Positions 7,293 to 15,341 of a DNA stretch of 64,000 nt are shown one piece after another (positions within the stretch are counted from its first letter, which is position 1; the number at the start of each line of letters is the position of its first letter). The notes beneath the pieces were generated by a model that had not been told where the DNA came from, did no database searches, and saw nothing but the letters and a program-made list of their open reading frames with translations. The position numbers and the translations under genes are program-made. Location: the NCBI RefSeq assembly GCF_001278035.1, contig NZ_CP009452.1:4249501-4313500 (forward strand), given 5' to 3'. The DNA is from Sphingopyxis sp. 113P3. GTDB taxonomy: Bacteria; Pseudomonadota; Alphaproteobacteria; Sphingomonadales; Sphingomonadaceae.

Positions 7293-8885
7293 GTGCACCG
7301 CTGGCTCGTCTTTCCAGTCCTGCTCCTCCTCGCGGCAGCCGCGGCGTGGTGGCCGCCGGCGCGCTGGACGCTGCTGTTGTGGGTGCCGCTGCTGCTCCTC
7401 GCGCTCCATGACGCGCTCCAGCGGCGGCACACGCTGCGCCGCAACTATCCGCTGATCGCCCGCATCCGCTGGCTCTTTGAGGATCTGCGACCCTTTCTCT
7501 ATTCCTATATTGTCGAAAGCCCGTTTGACGGACGTCCCTTCACCCGGGCCGAGCGTGATATCGTCTATGCCCGCGCCAAGGGCGATCTCGACGCGCACCC
7601 CTTCGGGACCGAGCTCGACGTCTATTCGGACGAATATGAATGGATGAGCCACAGCATCGCGCCGGAGGTCGGCCACGACCGGACGCAGCGCGTCCAGGTC
7701 GGCACCTCCCAATGCCGGCGTCCGTACGAGGCGGCGCTGCTCAACATTTCGGCGATGAGCTTCGGGTCGCTCGGCGCGCGGGCGATCGAAGCGCTGAACC
7801 TCGGGGCAAGGCTGGGCAATTTCTACCACGACACGGGCGAAGGCGGCCTTAGCCCCTATCACCGCCTTCACGGCGGCGACGTCGTATGGGAACTGGGTAG
7901 CGGATATTTCGGATGCCGTGATGGAGGCGGCCGCTTCGACCCCGAACGCTTCCGCGACTGCGCCCAGAACGATCAGGTCAAGATGATCGAGATCAAGCTC
8001 AGCCAGGGCGCGAAACCCGGTCATGGCGGGGTGCTGCCCGGCCCCAAGGTCAGCGCCGAGATCGCCGCGACACGCGGCGTTCTCCAAGGCGAGGATTGCA
8101 TTTCCCCATCGGCGCATTCGGCCTTTTCCACCCCGATCGAAATGGTCGAATGGGCCGCAAGATTGCGCGATCTTTCGGGAGGAAAGCCCGTCGGCATCAA
8201 GCTTTGTGTCGGACAGCCACACGAAATTTATGCCGTCATGAAGGCAATGCTCGAGACCGGAATCCGGCTCGATTTCATTGTCATCGACGGCGCTGAAGGC
8301 GGCACCGGCGCTGCGCCCGTCGAGTTTTCCAACCGGGTTGGCATGCCGCTGCGCGAAGGGCTGATCTTTGTGCGCAACGCGCTCGTCGGGTGCGGGCTCA
8401 AGGAGGAAATCCGCCTTGCCGCGTCGGGCAAGGTGCATTCGGGTGCAGGACTCGCGGTCAATTGCGCGCTCGGCGCGGACTGGTCGAATGCCGCACGCGC
8501 GTTCATGTTCTCGCTGGGGTGCATCCAGTCGCTCAAATGCCATACCGACCAATGCCCGACGGGCGTTGCGACGCAGGACCCCGGCCGCCAGCGCGGGCTT
8601 GTTGTTCCCGACAAGGCCGAGCGTGTCCGCCGTTTCCAGGCATCGACCGTCTCGGCGCTGTGGGACATCAGCTGCGCGATGGGACTCGATAGCCCCTGGG
8701 CGATCCGGCCGCATCACCTGCACGAACGGCTCAACTCGGCGCGTTCGGATTCGATCGATCGCATCTATAATTTCTATCCGCGCGGCGTCCTGCTCGACGA
8801 TCCCGGATCGGTCGCGAGTGCACGTTACTGGGCAATGGCGCGCGCCGACAGTTTTCGCGCCGCGATCGAAGGAACGCCCGGCTAG
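7293..8885 (+). CDS. FMN-binding glutamate synthase family protein, membrane-anchored
   Basis: Protein of 530 residues. An N-terminal stretch of about 55 residues is very hydrophobic (LLLLAAAAAWW and LLLWVPLLLLAL) and should form one or two membrane segments. The rest resembles the FMN-binding central domain of glutamate synthase (GltB): SAMSFGSLGARAIEAL, KPGHGGVLPG, SPSAHSAF, DGAEGGTGAAP, and the cysteine cluster C-I-Q-S-L-K-C-H-T-D-Q-C-P that binds a 3Fe-4S centre in GltB. It lacks the glutaminase domain. A GTG start sits 7 bp after the preceding gene. The true reaction of this stand-alone family is unknown to me. Its TAG stop shares the CTAG palindrome with the convergent DUF1489 gene. Confidence 0.9.
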   Translation: MHRWLVFPVLLLLAAAAAWWPPARWTLLLWVPLLLLALHDALQRRHTLRRNYPLIARIRWLFEDLRPFLYSYIVESPFDGRPFTRAERDIVYARAKGDLDAHPFGTELDVYSDEYEWMSHSIAPEVGHDRTQRVQVGTSQCRRPYEAALLNISAMSFGSLGARAIEALNLGARLGNFYHDTGEGGLSPYHRLHGGDVVWELGSGYFGCRDGGGRFDPERFRDCAQNDQVKMIEIKLSQGAKPGHGGVLPGPKVSAEIAATRGVLQGEDCISPSAHSAFSTPIEMVEWAARLRDLSGGKPVGIKLCVGQPHEIYAVMKAMLETGIRLDFIVIDGAEGGTGAAPVEFSNRVGMPLREGLIFVRNALVGCGLKEEIRLAASGKVHSGAGLAVNCALGADWSNAARAFMFSLGCIQSLKCHTDQCPTGVATQDPGRQRGLVVPDKAERVRRFQASTVSALWDISCAMGLDSPWAIRPHHLHERLNSARSDSIDRIYNFYPRGVLLDDPGSVASARYWAMARADSFRAAIEGTPG

Positions 8886-9283
8886 ATCAGGCTGAGTCCG
8901 GCCAACTCGCGATATAGGTCGGGCGGCAGGTCGCCGATACCGCTATCGTCGTCGATGCCCCGCGGCGCATCGGCCTCCGTCAAATAACGCCACCCCTGGT
9001 GGGCCCGCTTGGGCTGCGGATGCACGCGTTCGAGCACCCCGCGGCAAACGATGTCGATCCGCCCGTCGTCGCGGTCCTCGAAGCGCAGGATTTCAACGCG
9101 CCCGACGATCGTGTGCCGCACGATGAAGTGGAGCCGGCCCCCGACCAGCTCATCGGCACGCTTCGGCTTGAACCGCGTTGCGAAACGAATTTCGCCGCCG
9201 CGTGCGTAATTGGCGATCCGTGCCTGGAGCGCTGGATAGTCGACGCAACCGACGGCGACGCGGGTCATGTGAAGTGGCGACAT
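8882..9283 (-). CDS. DUF1489 family protein
   Basis: Conserved alphaproteobacterial protein of unknown function, 133 residues here. I used the ATG at 9283, giving MSPLHMTRVAVGCVD, close to the family start. An ATG at 9304 would add 7 residues. The central segment (RVEILRFEDRDDGRID) and a C-terminal GWRYL are typical. Its stop codon overlaps the stop of the convergent glutamate-synthase-like gene within CTAG. No strong ribosome site is visible, so the exact start is uncertain. Confidence 0.8.
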   Translation of the reverse strand: MSPLHMTRVAVGCVDYPALQARIANYARGGEIRFATRFKPKRADELVGGRLHFIVRHTIVGRVEILRFEDRDDGRIDIVCRGVLERVHPQPKRAHQGWRYLTEADAPRGIDDDSGIGDLPPDLYRELAGLSLI

Positions 9284-9350
9284 ATTGGCCAGATGGGAAG
9301 CCATTTCAGCTTGCCAAGCCCAAGAGGACAAAAAGCCTCCGCGCAGAATC

Positions 9351-9842
9351 CTAACCAGTCGCGGGGAACGCAAACTCCGGCTGCTCGACCACCTTCAACC
9401 CCATGTCACCTCGCAGCTCAGTGTGAAGATTATCCAAATCGATGATGAAAGAGAAGGTAAGCTGCCCGCTTTTACACATATCAATCAATATGTTGGGATC
9501 GCGCTTGAGGTAAACCGAATCTCCGCTAACGATGAGATATCTTACGACGCCTTCCTTATCCTCTAACGAGGCTTCATCTGCAGACCACTTCATCTTTTGA
9601 AAATTAGATAGCGACTTCTTTAGGTTAGATACGGACGCTCCTGAATCAAGAAGTCTCTTTATCGCCTTAAGAACAAGAATATCCCGGAAGTCATATCTGC
9701 GCTTTTTCCCGCGGCGCTTTCCGTCTTTTCGCGATGCAACAAACACTCCAGATCGCTGGAGATAGTCGAGCATTGCAACAGATTTGAACCCCGCAAGCTT
9801 GGCGGCCACCTTGGCTTCGCACGGCACAATAATAGTAGTCAT
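9351..9842 (-). CDS. MerR-type helix-turn-helix protein in a low-GC patch
   Basis: Protein of 163 residues. Residues 10-32 (AKVAAKLAGFKSVAMLDYLQ) fit the MerR winged helix-turn-helix, and residues 48-78 (RYDFRDILVLKAIKRLLDSG) the following helices. The C-terminal half (GVVRYLIVSGDSVYLKRDP) is not a metal-binding coiled coil of classical MerR proteins; its ligand is unknown. The gene is clearly poorer in GC than the rest of the window and uses A/T-ending codons, which suggests recent acquisition. No transposase or integrase lies beside it. It may regulate the divergent DUF1508 gene or itself. Confidence 0.75.
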   Translation of the reverse strand: MTTIIVPCEAKVAAKLAGFKSVAMLDYLQRSGVFVASRKDGKRRGKKRRYDFRDILVLKAIKRLLDSGASVSNLKKSLSNFQKMKWSADEASLEDKEGVVRYLIVSGDSVYLKRDPNILIDMCKSGQLTFSFIIDLDNLHTELRGDMGLKVVEQPEFAFPATG

Positions 9843-9930
9843 GCTCAGAACTATGATTTGGAATTATTGAAAATCCAACAAGATTCATCACCCTTGACCC
9901 TCCATCCCACAAATTGTGTTTAAGTTATAT

Positions 9931-9959
9931 TTGACACACAAGATGTTGTTGATGGATAA
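9931..9959 (+). promoter_or_regulatory. Candidate sigma-70-type promoter of the DUF1508 gene
   Basis: TTGACA at 9931-9936 is followed after 17 bp by GGATAA at 9954-9959. The start of transcription would fall about 30 bp before the coding start. It lies in the low-GC gap between the MerR-like gene and the DUF1508 gene. Prediction by eye only. Confidence 0.45.
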
Positions 9960-9996
9960 GGCCAGCGCAACTTCGCTAGAAAGGAGGAATAAACCG

Positions 9997-10164
9997 ATGT
10001 ACTTCGAAAAATATCCGCAAGCTGGCCAATGGCGCTGGCGACTGAAGGGCGCCAATCACGAGATCGTCGCCTCGGGCGAGTCATACATTTACGAGCGTGA
10101 CTGCGACCATGCGATCGATCTCGTGAAGGGTACGAACAGCAACACGCCGGTCTACCGGCGCTAA
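9997..10164 (+). CDS. DUF1508 (YegP-like) small protein
   Basis: Small protein of 55 residues with the DUF1508 pattern: GQWRWRLKGANHEIVASGESY, then a short helix (CDHAIDLVKG). The family includes E. coli YegP; its function is not established. The ATG at 9997 follows an exact AGGAGG (9982-9987). Further upstream in-frame ATG codons exist but lack a ribosome site and would add low-complexity residues. A strong terminator follows 25 bp after the stop, so it is probably transcribed alone. Confidence 0.8.
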   Translation: MYFEKYPQAGQWRWRLKGANHEIVASGESYIYERDCDHAIDLVKGTNSNTPVYRR

Positions 10165-10188
10165 CGCGTACAGATCGAGGATAAGCAA

Positions 10189-10226
10189 AGGGCCGGGGGA
10201 TGCAACATCCCCCGGCCCTATTTTTA
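10189..10226 (+). terminator. Strong intrinsic terminator, possibly bidirectional
   Basis: A perfect 14-bp stem (arms 10189-10202 and 10206-10219, GC-rich, loop CAA) is followed by TATTTTTATT. It ends the DUF1508 transcript. On the other strand a weaker T-rich run (CTTTGCTTAT) follows the same stem, so it may also end the terC operon, whose stop is at 10236. Confidence 0.9.
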
Positions 10227-10235
10227 TTCAGTCGT

Positions 10236-10958
10236 TCAGCCGAACAACGTGCCCATGCCGACGCTGGGGTCGACCCAGCCTTCATGGATCATCTTGACCG
10301 CGACATAGAGGATCACGGCGAGACCGACATAGGCGATCCAGCGGTAGCGCTCGATATATTTGGCGATGATGTTGGCTGCGACGCCCATCAGCGCGACCGC
10401 GAAAATCAGCCCGACGATCAGAATTCCGGGATGCTCGCGCGCCGCGCCTGCGACAGCGAGGACATTGTCGAGGCTCATGCTCACATCTGCGACCGCCACC
10501 GCCCAAGCCGCGGCAGCAAAACTCTTGGCGGGTTTGAGCCCCGAATGCTCGTCACCTTCGATCTCGGGCGACCCTGCCGAATGGCTGCCCTCGCGTAGTT
10601 CGCGCCACATCTTCCAGGCGACCCAGATGAGCAATAGCCCGCCTACGAAGATCAGCCCGACGATCTGCATCAACTGGGTCACGACAAGGGCAAAAGCGAT
10701 TCGCAGAACCAGCGCCGCAAGGACGCCGATCAGGATCACCTTCTTGCGCTGTTCGGCAGGCAGCCCCGCGGCAAGCGCACCGACGACGATTGCATTGTCG
10801 CCCGCAAGGACGATGTCGATCATCAGCACCTGCAGGAAAGCAGCCAGCGCAGCCGGTTCGGTGATGTTCGAAAAATCGGCGACGATATGCGCCCAGATTC
10901 CGTCAGGCCCGCCCAAGGTCTGCGCGGCGGCGGCTTGCGTCAAAATTTCCAGTATCAC
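10236..10958 (-). CDS. TerC/YjbE family integral membrane protein
   Basis: Protein of 240 residues with about seven hydrophobic segments. It carries the TerC family acidic motifs VLAGDNAIVVGALA (near residues 50-63) and DVSMSLDNVLAVAGAA (near 160). Family members are linked to metal-ion export, often manganese, or to metallation of secreted proteins. A soluble loop with charged residues (near 125-145) lies between the halves. It starts with GTG at 10958, which overlaps the TGA of the preceding ABM gene. No manganese riboswitch-like leader is visible because the gene is second in its operon. Confidence 0.9.
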   Translation of the reverse strand: MILEILTQAAAAQTLGGPDGIWAHIVADFSNITEPAALAAFLQVLMIDIVLAGDNAIVVGALAAGLPAEQRKKVILIGVLAALVLRIAFALVVTQLMQIVGLIFVGGLLLIWVAWKMWRELREGSHSAGSPEIEGDEHSGLKPAKSFAAAAWAVAVADVSMSLDNVLAVAGAAREHPGILIVGLIFAVALMGVAANIIAKYIERYRWIAYVGLAVILYVAVKMIHEGWVDPSVGMGTLFG

Positions 10959-11248
10959 AACGGGTCCCCGAAATAGCTGACCTCTGGAACAGGGTCATAG
11001 AAGCGGTGCAGCAACGCCCGCCATTGCCGATAGCGATCGGATTGCCGGAAGCCATCGCGATGGTCCGCAACCGAACTCCATTCTGCCAACAACAAATAAG
11101 GCTGTCCGGTTCCGACCGGGCGGCGAATTTCGATCGAAAGAAAGCCCGGCGAAGCCTCGATCAGCGGGCGTGCCTCGGCAAAGGCTGCCTCGAACGCGGC
11201 TTCGCTTCCCACCCGAACGGGAAGCAAGGCATGCTCGACCACCGCCAT
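10955..11248 (-). CDS. Antibiotic biosynthesis monooxygenase (ABM) domain protein
   Basis: Small protein of 97 residues with the ABM ferredoxin-like dimeric alpha/beta barrel pattern: VEHALLPVRVGSEAAFEAAF, SPGFLSIEIRR, YLLLAEWSSVADHRDGFRQS. Family members act as cofactor-free monooxygenases or heme-degrading enzymes, but many have unknown roles. The stop overlaps the terC GTG start. It lies 10 bp downstream of rho, so it may be read through from the rho transcript. Confidence 0.85.
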   Translation of the reverse strand: MAVVEHALLPVRVGSEAAFEAAFAEARPLIEASPGFLSIEIRRPVGTGQPYLLLAEWSSVADHRDGFRQSDRYRQWRALLHRFYDPVPEVSYFGDPL

Positions 11249-11258
11249 CGCCGGACCC

Positions 11259-12515
11259 TTATTGATTCATGCTGTCGAAGAAATCCTCGTTGGTCTTCGA
11301 ATCCTTGATCTTGTCGAGCAGGAATTCCATCGCGTCGACCGTGCCCATCTGCATGAGAATACGGCGAAGCACCCACATTTTGCTGAGCTTGTCCTTCTCG
11401 ACAAGCAGTTCTTCCTTGCGGGTGCCCGACTTGCCCACGTCGAGCGCGGGGAAGATCCGCTTGTCGGCGACCTTGCGGTCGAGCACGATTTCGGAGTTGC
11501 CGGTGCCTTTGAACTCCTCGAAGATCACTTCATCCATGCGGCTGCCCGTATCGATCAGCGCGGTCGCGATGATCGACAGCGAACCGCCTTCCTCGATATT
11601 GCGCGCAGCACCGAAGAAGCGCTTCGGACGCTGAAGCGCGTTCGCGTCGACACCGCCGGTCAGCACCTTGCCCGACGAGGGCACAACGGTGTTGTAGGCA
11701 CGGCCGAGGCGGGTGATCGAGTCGAGCAGGATCACGACGTCCTTCTTGTGTTCGACCAGACGCTTCGCCTTCTCGATCACCATTTCGGCGACCTGGACGT
11801 GGCGCGTCGCGGGTTCATCAAAGGTTGAGGAGACGACCTCGCCGTTCACGCTGCGCTGCATGTCGGTAACTTCCTCGGGACGTTCGTCGACGAGGAGAAC
11901 GATCAGATAGACCTCGGGGTGATTGTCCGTGATCGCCTTGGCGATGTTCTGGAGAAGCACAGTCTTACCCGTGCGGGGCGGTGCGACGATCAGCGCGCGC
12001 TGCCCCTTGCCTTGCGGGCTGACGAGGTCGATCACCCGTGCCGACTTGTCCTTGACCGTCGGGTCGACTGTGTCGAGCGACAGCTTCTGGTTCGGGTAGA
12101 GCGGCGTGAGGTTGTCGAAATTGACACGATGACGAACGACATCCGGATCGTCAAAATTGACGCTGATCAGCCTGGTCAGCGCGAAATATCGCTCTCCATC
12201 GCGCGGCGCGCGGATCTCGCCCTCGACAGTATCGCCAGTGCGAAGCCCATATTTGCGAACCTGGTTCGGCGAGACATAGATGTCGTCGGGACCGGCGAGA
12301 TAATTGGCCTCGGACGAACGCAGGAAGCCGAAGCTGTCCGGCAGGACCTCGATCGTCCCCGACCCGATGATCTCCTCGCCCTCTTCAGCGAGTTCCTTGA
12401 GGATCGAGAACATCAAATCCTGCTTGCGCAGCGTTGACGCGCCTTCGACCCCCAGATCCTCTGCCATTTCGACAAGCTGCGCGGGCGACTTCGTCTTGAG
12501 TTCTTTAAGATGCAT
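11259..12515 (-). CDS. rho: Transcription termination factor Rho
   Basis: Hexameric RNA helicase that ends transcription and couples it to translation. The protein has 418 residues, normal length. The N-terminus [22 protein letters not shown] is the Rho N-domain. The RNA-binding cold-shock-like region and the Walker A motif APPRTGKT (near 180) follow. The Q-loop/R-loop region and the C-terminal FFDSMNQ are present. It lies downstream of hemE-hemJ on the same strand, an order shared by origin regions of several alphaproteobacteria. A leader of about 190 bp precedes it. Confidence 0.98.
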   Translation of the reverse strand: MHLKELKTKSPAQLVEMAEDLGVEGASTLRKQDLMFSILKELAEEGEEIIGSGTIEVLPDSFGFLRSSEANYLAGPDDIYVSPNQVRKYGLRTGDTVEGEIRAPRDGERYFALTRLISVNFDDPDVVRHRVNFDNLTPLYPNQKLSLDTVDPTVKDKSARVIDLVSPQGKGQRALIVAPPRTGKTVLLQNIAKAITDNHPEVYLIVLLVDERPEEVTDMQRSVNGEVVSSTFDEPATRHVQVAEMVIEKAKRLVEHKKDVVILLDSITRLGRAYNTVVPSSGKVLTGGVDANALQRPKRFFGAARNIEEGGSLSIIATALIDTGSRMDEVIFEEFKGTGNSEIVLDRKVADKRIFPALDVGKSGTRKEELLVEKDKLSKMWVLRRILMQMGTVDAMEFLLDKIKDSKTNEDFFDSMNQ

Positions 12516-12658
12516 GGATGATTCCAGGATGAAAAATTCAGGAAAAAATAAACATTATGTCATTGCACCGGAGGTGCCTATCCGACCGGGGGACGGCCGT
12601 TTCGATAGCTGCGGCGCGGGTGGCGCGCCGCCCGCGCGGGCGCGGGAGTTGATCGGCC

Positions 12659-12685
12659 CCTATAACCGACGCCAGTGCAAGTCAA
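12659..12685 (-). promoter_or_regulatory. Candidate rho promoter
   Basis: On the minus strand TTGACT (12680-12685) is followed after only 15 bp by TATAGG (12659-12664). The spacer is short, so this is a weak prediction. It would give rho a leader of about 140 nt with a small stem (GCACC/GGTGC), which suits Rho autoregulation. Read-through from hemE-hemJ is the alternative. Confidence 0.3.
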
Positions 12686-12707
12686 TCGGGCTGCGTCGTG
12701 GGAAGTG

Positions 12708-13157
12708 TCAGGGTCGAACGATCACCAATATGACAATGATCGCCGCGGCGATTCCGGGAACCTCGTTAAGCAACCGCAACCGGCTTTCGCTCAGCGGGCG
12801 TTCGCCGCGCCGCAGTTTCTTGAAATAGCCGACCAGCCATCCGTGATAGCCCGACAGCAGAAGGACGAGCAGCAATTTGCCGTGAAACCATCCCTCTGAC
12901 CAAAAGCCGCCATTCACCGCAAGCATCAGCCCCAGAACCCAGACGAGAATGATCGACGGATTGAGGATGATGCGCCGCAGCCGATCCTCCCGCTCGATCC
13001 ATTTCTTGTCCTCTTCGGATCCCACCGGGCATTGATGGTGATAGACAAAGAAGCGCGGCATCATGAACAGGCCCGCCATCAGAAAGATGACGAAAATCAC
13101 GTGCGCCGCTTTCACCCAAAGCATCGTTACCCCCAGAAACCCGATCCAGTCCGTCAT
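12708..13157 (-). CDS. hemJ: HemJ, protoporphyrinogen IX oxidase (CopD/UPF0093 type)
   Basis: Integral membrane protein of 149 residues with four predicted helices. HemJ oxidises protoporphyrinogen IX to protoporphyrin IX in heme synthesis, using a bound heme. The conserved histidine in WVKAAHVIFVIFLMAGLFM and the segment RFFVYHH fit the family. ATG at 13157 is chosen; a GTG directly before it is possible. It starts 4 bp after the hemE stop, so two late heme-synthesis steps are in one operon. Confidence 0.92.
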   Translation of the reverse strand: MTDWIGFLGVTMLWVKAAHVIFVIFLMAGLFMMPRFFVYHHQCPVGSEEDKKWIEREDRLRRIILNPSIILVWVLGLMLAVNGGFWSEGWFHGKLLLVLLLSGYHGWLVGYFKKLRRGERPLSESRLRLLNEVPGIAAAIIVILVIVRP

Positions 13158-13160
13158 CAC

Positions 13161-14189
13161 CTACCCGCCTCGAACGCGTCTGATCAGATGCTCGACATGG
13201 GCGATCGGCGTGTCCGGAACGATGCCGTGCCCGAGGTTGAAGATATGGGGGCGCGCGGGGAAAGCTGCAAGGATGCGATCGATCGCTGCATCGAGCGCCG
13301 CGCCACCGGCGACGAGCGCCAAGGGATCTAGATTGCCCTGCACGGGCAGGTGCGGCGGCAGCACTGCGTCGGCCCAGCCGGGATCGACCGTCTCGTCAAG
13401 CCCGATCGCAGCGACCCCCGTTTCGTTTGCATAGGCCGCCAGCTTGCCACCCGCACCTTTCGGAAAGCCGATGACCGGCGTGTCGGGGTGGAGCGCCTTC
13501 AGCCTGCGAACGATAAGAGCGTTCGGCGCGATCACCCAGCGTTCGAACTGCGCTGGACTGAGGCTCCCGGCCCAGCTGTCGAAAAGTTGAACTGCCTCAA
13601 CACCATTTTCGATCTGCCCGGACAGGTAAGTCACCGTAACATCGACGATCGCGTTGATCAGAGCGTCGAAAGCGGACGGGTTGGCATAAGCGAGCCGCCG
13701 CGCGGCCGCCTGGTCCTTCGATCCCGCGCCGGCGACCATATAGGTGGCAACGGTCCAGGGACTTCCCGCAAAACCAAGGAAGCTGGTTTCGGGCGGCAGC
13801 GCCGCCGCGACGCGCGCGACGGTGGCATAGACGGGTTCGAGCCGTTGCGGTGCCGCCTCGAGCGCTTCGAGAATGCCATCGACCAGCGGCGGGGCGAGCC
13901 TGGGCCCCTCGCCCGCTTCGAACCAAAGATTCTGCCCCAGCGCATGCGGGACAACGAGAATATCCGAAAAGAGGATCGCACCATCGAAGCCGAAGCGCCG
14001 GATCGGCTGCAGCGTCACCTCGGCCGCCGCCTCGGAATCGTAGCAGAGCTCGAGGAAACCCCCCTTGGTTTCCCGCAGCGCGCGATATTCAGGCAGATAG
14101 CGTCCTGCCTGACGCATCAGCCATAGCGCGGGCCGCTCGTTCCGCACTCCGCGCAGCGTTGCCAGCAAAGTCTTCGGTGACGCCTTCAC
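13161..14189 (-). CDS. hemE: HemE, uroporphyrinogen decarboxylase
   Basis: Removes four carboxyl groups from uroporphyrinogen III to give coproporphyrinogen III. The signatures RQAGRYLPEYR and FSDIL, and the FDSWAGSLSP region, are present. I used the GTG at 14189, which has AGAGGG five bases upstream and gives MKASPKTLLATLRG and 342 residues. An upstream ATG at 14291 would add 34 unrelated residues and run into the origin region. In Caulobacter the chromosomal origin lies beside hemE, and the same holds here. Confidence 0.97.
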   Translation of the reverse strand: MKASPKTLLATLRGVRNERPALWLMRQAGRYLPEYRALRETKGGFLELCYDSEAAAEVTLQPIRRFGFDGAILFSDILVVPHALGQNLWFEAGEGPRLAPPLVDGILEALEAAPQRLEPVYATVARVAAALPPETSFLGFAGSPWTVATYMVAGAGSKDQAAARRLAYANPSAFDALINAIVDVTVTYLSGQIENGVEAVQLFDSWAGSLSPAQFERWVIAPNALIVRRLKALHPDTPVIGFPKGAGGKLAAYANETGVAAIGLDETVDPGWADAVLPPHLPVQGNLDPLALVAGGAALDAAIDRILAAFPARPHIFNLGHGIVPDTPIAHVEHLIRRVRGG

Positions 14190-14199
14190 GCGGACCCTC

Positions 14200-14233
14200 T
14201 TTCTATCTTCATAATCATATATAGAAAATGATT
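14200..14233. promoter_or_regulatory. AT-rich block, candidate DNA unwinding element
   Basis: The stretch is strongly AT-rich (it contains ATAATCATATATAG) in an otherwise GC-rich region. It sits just upstream of hemE, on the hemE side of the DnaA boxes. It may also hold the hemE promoter. Confidence 0.55.
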
Positions 14234-14348
14234 GCGGTAGTTGTTGGCGGTCGAACAGCGCGGCTTTAGGCACGCACGCCGCCTTTGCCAACAGCTTGAC
14301 TCTTCGATCGGCTGCCCCTTGCTACAGAGTCGCTCCCTTTCGTTCGCC

Positions 14349-14357
14349 TAATTCACA
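14349..14357 (+). promoter_or_regulatory. Near-match DnaA box
   Basis: TAATTCACA differs from TTATNCACA at one position. It is next to a perfect box. Confidence 0.4.
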
Positions 14358-14360
14358 GCC

Positions 14361-14369
14361 TGTGGATAA
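14361..14369 (-). promoter_or_regulatory. Perfect DnaA box
   Basis: TGTGGATAA reads TTATCCACA on the minus strand, an exact high-affinity DnaA box. Confidence 0.85.
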
Positions 14370-14380
14370 AATTTGCCTGC

Positions 14381-14389
14381 TGTGGACAA
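14381..14389 (-). promoter_or_regulatory. Near-match DnaA box
   Basis: TGTGGACAA reads TTGTCCACA on the minus strand, one mismatch to TTATCCACA. It is spaced 20 bp from the perfect box, in the same orientation and about two helical turns apart. Confidence 0.6.
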
Positions 14390-14462
14390 AGGGTGGAACG
14401 GAATCGGCAGCGGCCGGGATGATTCATGATTGCCGATCCTGTCCCGCGGCTTGTGCTCAATT

Positions 14463-14471
14463 TTATCCACA
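14463..14471 (+). promoter_or_regulatory. Perfect DnaA box
   Basis: TTATCCACA, exact consensus, opposite in orientation to the boxes at 14361 and 14381, about 55 bp before the next gene. Confidence 0.82.
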
Positions 14472-14528
14472 GCGCTTGGCCCGCGTCTCCGCTTGCCTTT
14501 TTATGCAGTGCATCGGAAAGCTCGGAGG

Positions 14529-15341
14529 ATGAGCCGCCTTCACCTGCACCTCATATCCGATTCCACCGGCGAGACGCTGGAAAATATTGCCAAGGCGGCG
14601 ATTGCGCAGTTCGACGATGTCGAGGTGGTGCGTCATTTCTGGCCGATGGTGCGATCCGAATCCCATCTCGATCGCATCATGGCCGAGGTGCAGGCGAGCC
14701 CGGGCATGATCCTCTTCACGCTCGTCAACGGCGAGCTGCGCGCGAGCCTTGAGCGGCGGGCTGCAACTCTCAACCTGCCGACCGTTCCGGCGCTCGACGC
14801 CGTCACCGATGCGCTTTCGCGCATGCTCGGACAAGAGGCGAAGGCGCGGCCGGGGCGGCAGCATGTGCTCGACGCCGCCTACTTCGCCCGCGTGGAGGCT
14901 ATCCAGTTCACCGTCGCGCACGATGACGGTATCGGCTGGGAAAATTGGGAGCAGGCCGACATTGTTCTTGCGGGGGTGTCGCGTACATCGAAGACGCCGA
15001 CGAGCATCTATCTCGCCAATCGCGGCTTCAAGACCGCGAACATCCCGATCGTCCCGGAGTCACCGCCCCCCGACACGCTCTTTACGCTGAAGCGTCCCCT
15101 CGTCGTCGGGTTGACGACGGGAATCGATCGGCTTGTACAGGTGCGGCGCAACCGCCTCCTGTCGCTCAACCAGGCACCCGAGACCGCCTATGTCGACGAA
15201 GAGCGCGTCAAGGCCGAGCTCGCGTACGCGCGGCGCATGTTCGCCGACAATGGCTGGCCCGTAATCGATGTCACGCGCCGATCAATCGAGGAAACCGCCG
15301 CCGCGGTCATCAAGCTGGTCGAGGATCGGACCGCGGGATGA
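14529..15341 (+). CDS. PEP synthase/PPDK regulatory kinase-pyrophosphorylase (DUF299)
   Basis: Bifunctional enzyme that uses ADP to phosphorylate, and phosphate to reactivate, pyruvate phosphate dikinase or PEP synthase. The protein has 270 residues. It has HLHLISDSTGETLE at the start, the P-loop-like AGVSRTSKTPTSIYLANRG near 150, and RRNRLLSL near 210, all family hallmarks. The ATG at 14529 directly abuts a GGAGG, an unusually short spacing; a GTG at 14508 is a possible alternative start. It is the first gene of the operon with maf, aroE and coaE on the far side of oriC from hemE. Its target enzyme is not in the window. Confidence 0.93.
   Translation: MSRLHLHLISDSTGETLENIAKAAIAQFDDVEVVRHFWPMVRSESHLDRIMAEVQASPGMILFTLVNGELRASLERRAATLNLPTVPALDAVTDALSRMLGQEAKARPGRQHVLDAAYFARVEAIQFTVAHDDGIGWENWEQADIVLAGVSRTSKTPTSIYLANRGFKTANIPIVPESPPPDTLFTLKRPLVVGLTTGIDRLVQVRRNRLLSLNQAPETAYVDEERVKAELAYARRMFADNGWPVIDVTRRSIEETAAAVIKLVEDRTAG

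Larger units (their letters stand above)
14190..14528. other. oriC: Probable chromosomal replication origin (oriC)
   Basis: This 339-bp gene-free stretch separates hemE from the divergent PEP synthase/PPDK regulator gene. It contains two perfect DnaA boxes (TTATCCACA) and two near matches between 14349 and 14471. It also has an AT-rich block at 14200-14233 that could be the unwinding element, and four GANTC sites (14298, 14327, 14401, 14421) for the CcrM methylase. The location beside hemE matches the mapped origin of Caulobacter crescentus. parAB and parS lie about 10 kb away. Function is inferred from these signs. Confidence 0.82.

Noticed and set aside
10200..10598. Open frame on the plus strand opposite terC
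   Set aside because: Shadow of terC; begins in the terminator hairpin and has no protein-like pattern.
14430..14528. N-terminal extension of the PEP synthase/PPDK regulator to 14430
   Set aside because: It would place coding sequence over a perfect DnaA box, and the family starts at the SRLHLHLISDS segment.
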